Assembly: GCA_031277615.1 (NCBI GenBank)
Contig: JAITMC010000026.1
Location: 248,001 to 312,000 of the forward strand
Reading direction: 5' to 3'
Source of the DNA: Chryseobacterium sp.
Lineage (GTDB): Bacteria; Bacteroidota; Bacteroidia; Flavobacteriales; Weeksellaceae
Length of the DNA: 64,000 bases
Position 1 is the stretch's first letter. Each line of letters starts with the position of its first letter. The notes under the pieces were generated by a model. That model had not been told where the DNA came from. It saw only the letters and a list, made by a program, of their open reading frames with translations, and ran no database searches. Below are positions 44,636 to 52,849 of the stretch, piece by piece. The position numbers and the translations under genes were made by a program.

Positions 44636-45769
44636 ATGAAAATTTTAATTCTGCCGTGCCTGCTGTTTTTCGGAACTGTATTTTCCCAATCTTATGAGGA
44701 TCTTATGCAGGAGGCTTCAAAAAACTTAAAAGCAAAAGATTATTGTTCGGCGCTTTCCAATTTTAAAAATGCTTTTCCTAAAAAAACAGAAATCGGGACC
44801 TATGAATATGCCAGTGCCGCTTCGGCTGCTGCCAGCTGTAATGATCCGAAACTGGCTATAGAATGGCTGAAGAAAAGTTATGGCCTGGGCCTGGGAAAAG
44901 ACCGTAATGAAATTTCTTTTCTGGAAACCCATGAAAGTTTAAAGAATATTGCCGGTGATCCGGAGTTTCAGTCTCTTTTAAAAGACATGAAACAGAAACT
45001 TGCCGTAAAAGAAGAAGCCGCGAAGAAAGAGGAAGATCTCTGGAACAAAAGCATCATTGAAAATCAGCTCACGGATAAAAATCCTTTCCAGAAGGCACCC
45101 GCGGGATTTGCTTTATATTTTACCGATGTAGACGGGCTTAAAGTTCCCTATCTGGTTTTTGTCCCTCAAAATTATCAACCTTCAAAGCCTTTGAGAGCTA
45201 TTGTTTACTTACACGGAGGGGTGAATTCTCTGGACGAATTCTATTATAAAAAAAGTGAGGTTAGAACTGAACCTATATTTGCGGCCGGGGAACAATACAA
45301 CAGCATCATTATTTATCCTTTTGCGAAAAAAGATTTCGGATGGATGGATCAGCCTAAAGCCTTTGAAAATATTTTTACCATTCTGAAAGACGTGCAGAAA
45401 AAATATAATATAGATAAAAAGCGTATTTATCTGGGAGGAATGTCCAACGGTGGAACAGCAACCTTTTGGTTTGCTTCGCAGAAAGAAACTCCCTTCAAAG
45501 CATTTTTTGCATTTGCTCCTAATCCGGTTCTGAATACCGGTGCTATTGATTTCGGGAACATTAGTACGAAACATCCGCTCTATACGTTCAACGCAAAAGA
45601 TGATATGGTTTTTAAATATGAAACTGTTCAGAAAATCTATGATGAGAACAAATCTAAAGCAAAAGGATGGGACTTCAGAACCGTTGAAAAAGGATCACAT
45701 GCTTTTATTTTTGATCCAGAAGTAGGGAAAAATATTTTAAGTGATTTATTTTCAAATGTTTTGAGATAA
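44636..45769 (+). CDS. Exported alpha/beta-hydrolase with N-terminal helical repeat region
   Basis: 377 residues, signal peptide MKILILPCLLFFGTVFSQ. Residues 20-125 form a TPR-like helical module (SYEDLMQEASKNLKAKDYCSALSNFKNAF; ASAAASCNDPKLAIEWLKKSY). The rest is an esterase domain of the PHB-depolymerase/feruloyl esterase type: PYLVFVPQNY, AIVYLHGGVNSLDEFYY, and the nucleophile elbow GGMSNGG with Ser270; Asp in NAKDDMVFKYE and His in KGSHAFIFDP complete the likely triad. It acts outside the cytoplasm on unknown ester substrates. A strong terminator follows at 45798. Confidence 0.85.
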   Translation: MKILILPCLLFFGTVFSQSYEDLMQEASKNLKAKDYCSALSNFKNAFPKKTEIGTYEYASAASAAASCNDPKLAIEWLKKSYGLGLGKDRNEISFLETHESLKNIAGDPEFQSLLKDMKQKLAVKEEAAKKEEDLWNKSIIENQLTDKNPFQKAPAGFALYFTDVDGLKVPYLVFVPQNYQPSKPLRAIVYLHGGVNSLDEFYYKKSEVRTEPIFAAGEQYNSIIIYPFAKKDFGWMDQPKAFENIFTILKDVQKKYNIDKKRIYLGGMSNGGTATFWFASQKETPFKAFFAFAPNPVLNTGAIDFGNISTKHPLYTFNAKDDMVFKYETVQKIYDENKSKAKGWDFRTVEKGSHAFIFDPEVGKNILSDLFSNVLR

Positions 45770-45797
45770 AAGACACCGGTAAGATATAGAATGTTTC

Positions 45798-45832
45798 AAT
45801 AACCCGGATAGGTATTATAAATCCGGGTTATT
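45798..45832 (+). terminator. Esterase-gene terminator
   Basis: AATAACCCGGAT (45798-45809) pairs with ATCCGGGTTATT (45821-45832), 12-bp stem with 11-nt loop, followed by ATGATTTT. A TATTTTTG box at 45958-45965 is the likely -7 element of the next gene. Confidence 0.8.
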
Positions 45833-45986
45833 ATGATTTTAAAAATTGAATTTTTCTTAATGCTTTTTGTGTTATTAAGAATGATTCAAAATAGCTGAAA
45901 ACGGCCTTAAAGTGATAAAAAACAGCTTTTTTTAACCTCTTTGTTGTTTTTCATCCTTATTTTTGCATGTCAAGTTAAAATAAATC

Positions 45987-48900
45987 ATGAAGAAGCTCCA
46001 AAATATTCTTATCTCAACCAGGACAATGGCTGTGTTGTTACTGGTGTACGCAGGCTCGATGGCTTATGCGACGTTCCTTGAAAACGATTATGGAACGCCT
46101 ACAGCAAAAGCATTAATTTATGAAGCAAAATGGTTTGAACTGATCATGCTGCTGCTCATTCTCAACTTCGTAGGAAATATCGGAAGATACAGACTATGGA
46201 AAAAAGAAAAGTGGCCGGTTTTGGTTTTTCACCTTGCTTTCATTTTCATTTTTATTGGTGGTGCCATCACAAGATACATCAGTTTTGAAGGAACCATGCA
46301 TATCCGGGAAGGGGAGACTTCCAATGAAATTATCACAGATAAAAATTTCCTGAAAATTCAGATTGAAGAAAAAGGAGATGTTCTTAATTACCAGGATATT
46401 CCTTATCTGATGTCTCCTTTGCATAAAGATCTTAAAGCAACTTATGATTTCCGCGGGAAAGAAGTAAAAGTGTTTGCCAAAGAATATGTCCAGAGGAAAA
46501 AAGACAGTCTGGTTGCTGAACCGAACGGAGCAGAATACCTGCACCTGGTATCTACAGCCAACACAGGAAGACAGAATATTTATATTAAGCCGGGAGAAAC
46601 AAAATCCATCAACGGAACTCTTGTAACGTTCAACAGAGCGATCGACGGGGCAGTAGAATTCAAAAATGAAGGCGGAAAGCTGTTCATTAAAACACCGGTT
46701 GATGCCACTTTTATGACCATGGCAACACAGGCTACGGGCAATACCAAAAAGGATGAGTTCCAGCCTTTGGCCTTAAGAAGTCTTTACAGCATCAATGAGC
46801 TGAAACTGGTTGTCCCTGAAGGGCTTAAAAAAGGAAAACTGATTGCCTTTGAAGGAGATAAAAAGAAAGACCTGAATGTTCCTGATATGCTTAAGGTTGA
46901 GCTTCAGGGCCCAAAAACAAAACAACTGGTTGAGCTTTCCGTTGAAAAAGGAAATCCGAATGCTTACAAGCAGATCACTATGGACGGACTGAACATCATG
47001 TTAGGATTCGGCCCTAAAGTATACAACACTCCTTTCGCTTTAAAACTGGATGACTTTGTGATGGAAACCTATCCGGGAAGTTCATCGCCGAGTGCTTATG
47101 AAAGCCATGTTAAAATCATTGATGAAGGGAAAGAAACCCCTTATAAAATATATATGAACCACGTTCTTAATCACGGCGGATACCGTTTCTTCCAGGCAAG
47201 TTTCGATCCGGACAGAATGGGAACTGTTCTTTCTGTAAACCACGATTACTGGGGAACACTAATCTCTTATATCGGATACGGACTTTTATTTTTAGGAATG
47301 TTTGTGATCTTCTTCTGGAAAGGAACTCATTTCTGGAAGCTGAACAAAATGCTTTCTGATGTTAATAAAAAGAAAGCCGCCGCAGTACTTTTAATCTTCC
47401 TTAGCTTAGGACTTAATGCACAGAAAATTGAAACCCACGGAACAACAGACGGAAGCAGAGAACACATCCATACAGAAGGTGACGGACATAATCATGCTGC
47501 GGAAGCTGCACAACCAGGTATAGATGGAGCGTCAAAGCAAAACTCATTGGCTACACCATTGAGTAAAATGAGAGTGATTTCTCCGGATGAAATTATTGCT
47601 AAAAATAAGATCAGTAAAGAACATGCTGATAAATTTGGGTACTTGCTCGTGCAGAATTTTGAAGGAAGGATTGTCCCGGTGAATACTGAAGCTTTGGATA
47701 TTTTAAGAAAGCTTTACAAAAAAGACGAATTCAAAGGCACTGACGGAAAGTCGCTTACAGCCAACCAATGGTTCTTATCCATCAATACAGATACACCGAG
47801 CTGGACGATGGTTCCAATCATAAAAATAGGAACAAAGGGGGGCGATGAACTGATGAAAAAAACAAAGGCCAATGAAGATGGATATACTTCACTGATGAAT
47901 CTTTTCCCAGCTGATGCCAATGGTAATCTTACCTATATTCTGGAACATGATTATAATACAGCCTTCCGTAAAAAACCTTCCGAACAGTCCAATTATGATA
48001 AAGAAGTGATTTCTGTGAACGAAAGAGTTCAGATCTTCAATGAGTTTTTCAGCGGACAATTTATGAGGATTGTTCCTGTGAAAAATGATGCCAACCATAC
48101 ATGGCATTCATGGCTTGATCAGAAAATGGAGCCGGATATGGAATCCCAGCAGGTAATGGGACCTTATTTTGCAGAAGTTCTGCAGGCTCAGAAATCAGGG
48201 GATTGGAGCAAAGCGGATGCAGAATTGGTAAAACTTTCAGGTTATCAGCAAAAATGGGGAAAAGCAGTTGTTCCTACAAAATCCAAGGTAGATCTTGAGG
48301 TTTTCATGAACAAAGTGAATATCAATTTCAAATTATTGATTTTTTACACGATTATTGGTGGTCTTCTGCTTATTTTAGGATTTGTAGAATTATTCAAACG
48401 TAATAAAACCCTAAGCAAAGTAATTAAAGTAATCATTGCGATAGGCTTAATAGGATATTTATGTCACTTTCTCGGTCTTGTGGCGAGATGGTATATCTCA
48501 GGACATGCTCCTTGGAGTAACGGATATGAAGCGATTATCTTTATTTCATGGGTGGGGATTACTGCAGGGCTTATTCTGTACAGAAATGCCAATGCCTTGA
48601 TTCCGGCAGCTGGATTTATGGTGGCCGTTATCATGATGGGATTTGCGCACGGAGGTTCAGCCCTTGATCCGCAGATTACGCCGCTTGTTCCGGTACTGAA
48701 ATCATACTGGCTGATCGTTCACGTAGCGATTATCACATCCAGTTACGGATTTTTCGCACTGTCCATGATCATTGCAGTAATCAGCTTAGTGTTCTATATT
48801 ATTGCCGGTAAACCGGTTTATAGGATTCATCATGATACTACACTGAAGGAATTGGTTATTGTTTCGGAAATGTCTCTTACCATTGGTCTTTTTGCCTTAA

Positions 48901-49253
48901 CGGTTGGGAACTTCCTTGGGGGAATCTGGGCCAATGAATCATGGGGAAGATACTGGAGCTGGGACCCGAAAGAAACATGGGCTTTCATCTCAATCATGGT
49001 GTATGCATTTGTACTGCACATGAGATTGGTACCGGGACTGAGAAGCAGATGGGCATTCCACGTAGCAACGATGTTTGCGTTCTGTTCAATGGTAATGACC
49101 TATTTTGGGGTCAATTATTACCTGAGCGGACTTCACTCTTATGCAGCAGGAGATCCGGTTCCGGTTCCGGCATGGGTATACATCGGAATCGCTACAATGA
49201 TTGCCTTGTCAGCCGTTTCTTATTTTAAATTTAAAAAGCTGAATAAGAAATAG
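45987..49253 (+). CDS. ccsBA: Fused cytochrome c maturation protein ResB-CcsA
   Basis: 1088 residues. The N-terminal half is ResB-like, with membrane spans near residues 12-30, 52-70 and 78-100, then a large periplasmic domain, and another span near 430-450. A second linker domain follows (residues 500-770). The C-terminal CcsA part has at least six spans and the haem-handling motif WGRYWSWDPKETWAF, plus the conserved histidines in CHFLGLVARWYISGHAPWSNGYE. Together they form the system II haem lyase that attaches haem to CxxCH apocytochromes. This one-protein fusion is typical of Bacteroidetes and epsilonproteobacteria. Confidence 0.93.
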   Translation: MKKLQNILISTRTMAVLLLVYAGSMAYATFLENDYGTPTAKALIYEAKWFELIMLLLILNFVGNIGRYRLWKKEKWPVLVFHLAFIFIFIGGAITRYISFEGTMHIREGETSNEIITDKNFLKIQIEEKGDVLNYQDIPYLMSPLHKDLKATYDFRGKEVKVFAKEYVQRKKDSLVAEPNGAEYLHLVSTANTGRQNIYIKPGETKSINGTLVTFNRAIDGAVEFKNEGGKLFIKTPVDATFMTMATQATGNTKKDEFQPLALRSLYSINELKLVVPEGLKKGKLIAFEGDKKKDLNVPDMLKVELQGPKTKQLVELSVEKGNPNAYKQITMDGLNIMLGFGPKVYNTPFALKLDDFVMETYPGSSSPSAYESHVKIIDEGKETPYKIYMNHVLNHGGYRFFQASFDPDRMGTVLSVNHDYWGTLISYIGYGLLFLGMFVIFFWKGTHFWKLNKMLSDVNKKKAAAVLLIFLSLGLNAQKIETHGTTDGSREHIHTEGDGHNHAAEAAQPGIDGASKQNSLATPLSKMRVISPDEIIAKNKISKEHADKFGYLLVQNFEGRIVPVNTEALDILRKLYKKDEFKGTDGKSLTANQWFLSINTDTPSWTMVPIIKIGTKGGDELMKKTKANEDGYTSLMNLFPADANGNLTYILEHDYNTAFRKKPSEQSNYDKEVISVNERVQIFNEFFSGQFMRIVPVKNDANHTWHSWLDQKMEPDMESQQVMGPYFAEVLQAQKSGDWSKADAELVKLSGYQQKWGKAVVPTKSKVDLEVFMNKVNINFKLLIFYTIIGGLLLILGFVELFKRNKTLSKVIKVIIAIGLIGYLCHFLGLVARWYISGHAPWSNGYEAIIFISWVGITAGLILYRNANALIPAAGFMVAVIMMGFAHGGSALDPQITPLVPVLKSYWLIVHVAIITSSYGFFALSMIIAVISLVFYIIAGKPVYRIHHDTTLKELVIVSEMSLTIGLFALTVGNFLGGIWANESWGRYWSWDPKETWAFISIMVYAFVLHMRLVPGLRSRWAFHVATMFAFCSMVMTYFGVNYYLSGLHSYAAGDPVPVPAWVYIGIATMIALSAVSYFKFKKLNKK

Positions 49254-49270
49254 AATTTTTAAACCTCAAT

Positions 49271-49309
49271 AAAAAAATCCCGGGAAAATATTTTTTTCCG
49301 GGATTTTTT
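49271..49309 (+). terminator. ccsBA terminator
   Basis: AAAAATCCCGG pairs with CCGGGATTTTT around a 14-nt T-rich loop, followed by TTTT. It is 18 bp after the stop. The gap 49310-49640 beyond it is AT-rich; I see no gene or clear repeat there, only weak promoter-like sequence just before the SPFH gene. Confidence 0.85.
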
Positions 49310-49640
49310 ATGACTCAATCTGCCGTTTTGCTCCGGATTAGATACCAAAAAAAGTGAGTATCCTTTATACAAAATACCTGTTCCAGTCACATTAAAATAT
49401 CTGTCAGTTATCGGTTCAAACGATTTCAGTATAAAGTTCCTTATAAAAATCTTTGACTTTTCCTTAATGATCTTTAAAACCTATAAAAACCTTAATGGTT
49501 CAAATTCAAATCATATAAAAACAATTCTGCATTTCTCGCCCATAAACCCATTCAAAAAAAAGTCGTGTATGATCATTTATCGTAAATAATTAATACGTAT
49601 CTTTATGATATCAAAATAATATCAAATTAAAATTTACGTT

Positions 49641-50507
49641 ATGGAAAAAGTTTTAAAACCTATGTCAGGCTACCTTGCCTTAGTGATCTGTCTGATCCTG
49701 TTTGTAGGCTCGATCTATTTTTTTATTTCAGGGGTTGATCAGAGTATTACCCTTGTTGTGGTAGCGATGTTATGCTTTCTGTTGTCATGTTTTTTCTTGA
49801 AAGGACTGATGATCATCCAGCCCAATCATTCAAGAGTGCTTAACTTCTTTGGGCGTTATGTAGGAACCGTAAAAGATAACGGACTATTTTTTATTAATCC
49901 TTTATACTCATCTCAGAAGATTTCTTTACGTTCGGAAAACCTGCAGGGGCAGACCCTGAAAGTTAATGACAAAATGGGAAATCCTATTGAAATAGCTGTA
50001 GTAATGGTTTGGAAAGTAGGAGATACGTATAAGGCGGCATTTGATGTGGAGCGCTATTCAGATTTTGTGAAAATGCAGAGTGAAGCGGCGGTGCGTCATT
50101 TAGCGATGAGCTTTCCTTATGACAACCTGGAAGACGATCATGCACCGATTACTTTAAGAGAAGGAGGCGACAAAATCAATTCTATCCTGGAGCAGGAGCT
50201 TACTGACCGTCTTTCAAAAGCGGGAATCATTATTCAGGAAGCCAGAATATCTCACCTGGCTTATGCTTCCGAAATTGCTGGAGCAATGCTTCAGAGACAG
50301 CAGGCAACGGCTATTGTTGCAGCAAGAACCAAAATTGTGGAGGGAGCTGTAGGAATGGTTGACCTGGCACTGAAAAAACTTTCAGAAGAAAATATTGTAG
50401 AGCTTGACGACGAAAGAAAAGCAGCAATGGTAAGCAACTTAATGGTAGTGTTGTGCGGCGAAAAAGCAGCAACCCCAATACTGAACGCCGGAACCCTGTA
50501 TAATTAA
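49641..50507 (+). CDS. SPFH/prohibitin-domain membrane protein
   Basis: 288 residues. Two closely spaced hydrophobic segments at the N-terminus (YLALVICLILFVGSIYFFI; LVVVAMLCFLLSCFFL) anchor it. The SPFH (band 7) domain follows: IIQPNHSRVLNFFGRYVGTVKDNGLFFINPLYSSQKISLRSENL, VNDKMGNPIEIAVVMVWKVGD, and AAVRHLAMSFPYDN. A coiled-coil region (LEQELTDRLSKAGIIIQEARISHLAYASEIAGAMLQRQQATAIVAARTKIVEGAV) is typical. These proteins form large membrane assemblies and often modulate proteases; specific role unknown. It is followed after 62 bp by a small Arc-type gene, a recurrent partner. Confidence 0.92.
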   Translation: MEKVLKPMSGYLALVICLILFVGSIYFFISGVDQSITLVVVAMLCFLLSCFFLKGLMIIQPNHSRVLNFFGRYVGTVKDNGLFFINPLYSSQKISLRSENLQGQTLKVNDKMGNPIEIAVVMVWKVGDTYKAAFDVERYSDFVKMQSEAAVRHLAMSFPYDNLEDDHAPITLREGGDKINSILEQELTDRLSKAGIIIQEARISHLAYASEIAGAMLQRQQATAIVAARTKIVEGAVGMVDLALKKLSEENIVELDDERKAAMVSNLMVVLCGEKAATPILNAGTLYN

Positions 50508-50569
50508 GCCGGATCGGGTTTTTGATACCGGTTTTTATCCGGTGCTGAACAAAAATTACGCAAGAGAAC

Positions 50570-50767
50570 ATGACAATGAAATCGCAAAAAACTCAAAATT
50601 CTCCCGGGAATAAAAGTAAAAAATCCTTTGTGATAAGGATCGATGACTCAACGTATAAGCTTCTGGAGAAATGGGCCAATGATGAATTCAGAAGTGTAAA
50701 CGGGCAGATTGAATATCTGCTGCATCAGAGTCTGGTGAATTCAGGGAGAAAGAAAAAAGAGGAATAA
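50570..50767 (+). CDS. Arc-family ribbon-helix-helix protein
   Basis: 65 residues (start at 50570; ATG 50576 is also possible). The core KSFVIRIDDSTYKLLEKWANDEFRSVNGQIEYLLHQSL fits the ribbon-helix-helix pattern of Arc-like DNA-binding proteins: a beta strand, a first helix, and a second helix containing the SVNGQIEYLL motif. N- and C-terminal ends are strongly basic (SPGNKSKK; GRKKKEE). It lies 62 bp behind the SPFH gene and probably is co-transcribed and could regulate it. A bidirectional terminator follows at 50811. Confidence 0.85.
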   Translation: MTMKSQKTQNSPGNKSKKSFVIRIDDSTYKLLEKWANDEFRSVNGQIEYLLHQSLVNSGRKKKEE

Positions 50768-50810
50768 GGAGTATCAACCTTTTTCCGGTATAGCAATCAA
50801 TTAACCAAAA

Positions 50811-50835
50811 AAAGCAGAGATCAGTTCTCTGCTTT
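50811..50835. terminator. Bidirectional terminator between arc-like gene and 51-residue gene
   Basis: AAAGCAGAGA (50811-50820) pairs with TCTCTGCTTT (50826-50835). A runs on the left and T-rich sequence on the right let it work for both the SPFH/Arc unit and the convergent small gene ending at 50837. Confidence 0.85.
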
Positions 50836-50836
50836 C

Positions 50837-50992
50837 TTATTTTATACAACTCTGAAGTGTATCAGCCCCGAAATAGAAGATCACAAGCCAGATCAGGCCT
50901 TTAATGGTAAAAAAGGCAAAACCGGCCCAGCCCACACGTTTGAACCACTTCATGAACTTTGAGTTGTTATTGTTTTCCTGAGAATTTTCCAT
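50837..50992 (-). CDS. 51-residue single-span membrane protein
   Basis: A small gene on the minus strand, ATG 50992 to TAA 50837. The product starts MENSQENNNNSKFMKWFKRV, a polar then basic N-terminus, followed by one hydrophobic segment (WAGFAFFTIKGLIWLVIFYF) and a short tail ending QSCIK. A consensus -33/-7 promoter lies 24 bp upstream and a terminator directly downstream, which together make a real transcription unit. Lysine and asparagine before the span suggest the N-terminus stays inside. No family recognised; function unknown. It is divergent from the dehydrogenase gene at 51124. Confidence 0.72.
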   Translation of the reverse strand: MENSQENNNNSKFMKWFKRVGWAGFAFFTIKGLIWLVIFYFGADTLQSCIK

Positions 50993-51015
50993 TTCCGTTA
51001 AAAAAAATTACGATA

Positions 51016-51046
51016 CAAAGATAAGCATGTTTGGAATTAGTCCAAA
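51016..51046 (-). promoter_or_regulatory. Promoter of the 51-residue membrane protein, with inverted repeat
   Basis: On the minus strand TTTG (51046-51043) and TATCTTTG (51023-51016) are 19 bp apart, an ideal Bacteroidetes promoter. An inverted repeat TTTGGA-N5-TCCAAA (51030-51046) covers the -33 box and may be an operator. Confidence 0.7.
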
Positions 51047-51070
51047 TAAAAAGTCAACTAAAAATTAAAA

Positions 51071-51101
51071 TTTTGAGGTTCGCATAATATTTTTATCTTT
51101 A
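51071..51101 (+). promoter_or_regulatory. Promoter of the aldehyde dehydrogenase gene
   Basis: TTTTG (51071-51075) and TATCTTTA (51094-51101) are 18 bp apart, a near-consensus -33/-7 pair. The start near 51107 gives a leader of about 17 nt before ATG 51124. It is back to back with the minus-strand promoter of the small membrane gene. Confidence 0.6.
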
Positions 51102-51123
51102 GAGGAACGAAAAGTAACATTTT

Positions 51124-52674
51124 ATGTCTAAAAAAGTAAAGGATTTCGGAATCGAAAAAACACTCAAAAATCTTGGGATCAAAGAAGAGAATAAAGGAAC
51201 TTCAGCTGGAGGGAAATATTTTGCTTCTGGAAAAACAATTGAAAGCTTTTCTCCCGTAGACGGCAGGCTGATTGCCAAAGTGAAGACTTCCGGACAAAGT
51301 GATTATGACAAAGTAATTGAAACCGCTCAACAGGCGTTTCAGGAATTCAGGCTGATCCCGGCTCCTAAGAGAGGGGAAATCGTAAGACAGTTAGGCCAGA
51401 AATTAAGAGAATATAAAGACGATCTTGGGAAACTTGTTTCTTATGAAATGGGAAAATCTCTGCAGGAAGGTCTTGGTGAAGTTCAGGAAATGATCGATAT
51501 CTGCGACTTTGCAGTGGGCGTATCCAGACAGCTTCACGGGTACACGATGCACTCCGAAAGACCGGGGCACAGAATGTACGAGCAATATCACCCGCTGGGA
51601 GTTGTAGGAATTATTACCGCTTTCAACTTCCCGGTAGCCGTATGGTCATGGAATACCGCTTTAGCATGGATCTGCGGAAACGTTACCATCTGGAAGCCGT
51701 CGGAAAAGACACCTCTTTGTGCGATTGCCTGCCAGAATATTATGGCTGAAGTACTGAAGGAGAACAACCTCCCTGAAGGAATTTCAAGCGTATTGGTAGC
51801 GGACCACGAAATCGGGCAGAGACTGGTAGATGACAAGAGAGTTTCATTGGTATCATTCACCGGTTCTACAAGAGTAGGAAGAATGGTTTCCTCTAAAGTG
51901 GCGGAAAGATTCGGAAAATCAATCCTTGAATTGGGAGGAAATAATGCCATTATCATTTCCAAAGATGCAGATATCGATATGTCTATCATCGGAGCGGTTT
52001 TCGGAGCAGTTGGAACTGCCGGACAGAGATGTACCACAACCAGAAGACTGATCATTCACGAAAGTGTATATGATGAAGTGAAAAACAGACTGGTAAAAGC
52101 ATACGGACAGTTAAAAATCGGAAATCCTCTGGATGAAAAGAATCATGTAGGACCGCTTATTGACGTAGATGCCGTAAATCAGTATGAAGAAGCCATCAAA
52201 AAATGTAAAAAAGAAGGTGGGAAATTTGTTGTTGAAGGCGGTGTTCTTTCCGGAAAAGAATATGAATCAGGATGCTATGTTAAACCTTGTATTGCAGAAG
52301 TGAAGAACTCGTATGAGATCGTTCAGCACGAAACATTTGCTCCGATTTTATATTTAATCAAATACAAAACATTAGAAGAGGCCATCGCTATTCAGAATGA
52401 TGTTCCACAAGGACTGTCTTCAGCGATCATGACCCAGAATCTTAGAGAGGCGGAATTATTCCTTTCCCATGCCGGTTCAGACTGTGGTATTGCCAACGTA
52501 AATATCGGAACTTCAGGAGCGGAAATCGGAGGTGCTTTCGGTGGGGAAAAAGAAACAGGAGGCGGAAGAGAATCCGGTTCTGATGTCTGGAAATACTACA
52601 TGAGAAGACAAACCAATACTATAAATTATACAGCTCAACTTCCTTTAGCACAAGGGATTAAATTTGATCTGTAA
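51124..52674 (+). CDS. pcd: L-delta1-piperideine-6-carboxylate dehydrogenase (ALDH7 type)
   Basis: 516 residues. ALDH superfamily signatures: PWNTAL-type substrate channel GIITAFNFPVAVWSWNTALAWICGN, ILELGGNNAIIISKDAD with the catalytic Glu, and GTAGQRCTTTRRL with the nucleophile Cys303. The sequence resembles the ALDH7A1/antiquitin branch. It would oxidise 2-aminoadipate 6-semialdehyde (or its cyclic form) to 2-aminoadipate with NAD. The lysine 6-aminotransferase gene follows at 52850; the same lat-pcd pair is known from Flavobacterium lutescens lysine degradation. A hairpin sits between the two genes, so partial uncoupling is possible. Confidence 0.9.
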   Translation: MSKKVKDFGIEKTLKNLGIKEENKGTSAGGKYFASGKTIESFSPVDGRLIAKVKTSGQSDYDKVIETAQQAFQEFRLIPAPKRGEIVRQLGQKLREYKDDLGKLVSYEMGKSLQEGLGEVQEMIDICDFAVGVSRQLHGYTMHSERPGHRMYEQYHPLGVVGIITAFNFPVAVWSWNTALAWICGNVTIWKPSEKTPLCAIACQNIMAEVLKENNLPEGISSVLVADHEIGQRLVDDKRVSLVSFTGSTRVGRMVSSKVAERFGKSILELGGNNAIIISKDADIDMSIIGAVFGAVGTAGQRCTTTRRLIIHESVYDEVKNRLVKAYGQLKIGNPLDEKNHVGPLIDVDAVNQYEEAIKKCKKEGGKFVVEGGVLSGKEYESGCYVKPCIAEVKNSYEIVQHETFAPILYLIKYKTLEEAIAIQNDVPQGLSSAIMTQNLREAELFLSHAGSDCGIANVNIGTSGAEIGGAFGGEKETGGGRESGSDVWKYYMRRQTNTINYTAQLPLAQGIKFDL

Positions 52675-52698
52675 AGTTTTAATTTAACCATTAAAATT

Positions 52699-52754
52699 AA
52701 AAGATTGAGAGATTGATACAATTAAATTTATTGAGCAGAATCTCTCAATCTTTT
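52699..52754 (+). terminator. Hairpin between pcd and lat
   Basis: AAAAGATTGAGAGATT (52699-52714) pairs exactly with AATCTCTCAATCTTTT (52739-52754), a 16-bp stem with a 24-nt loop. It could terminate pcd or allow partial read-through into lat. Confidence 0.65.
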
Positions 52755-52849
52755 GATGAATCAATTTAAAAATTAATAACCAGAGTAATTAAGAGCTCAT
52801 TTTCCGGTCTTTTTAATTATTCAATTATTAAATCACACATCAATTTATT

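Noticed and set aside
51588-52055. 155-codon open frame on the minus strand
   Set aside because: Antisense to the aldehyde dehydrogenase gene, whose reading frame is strongly supported.
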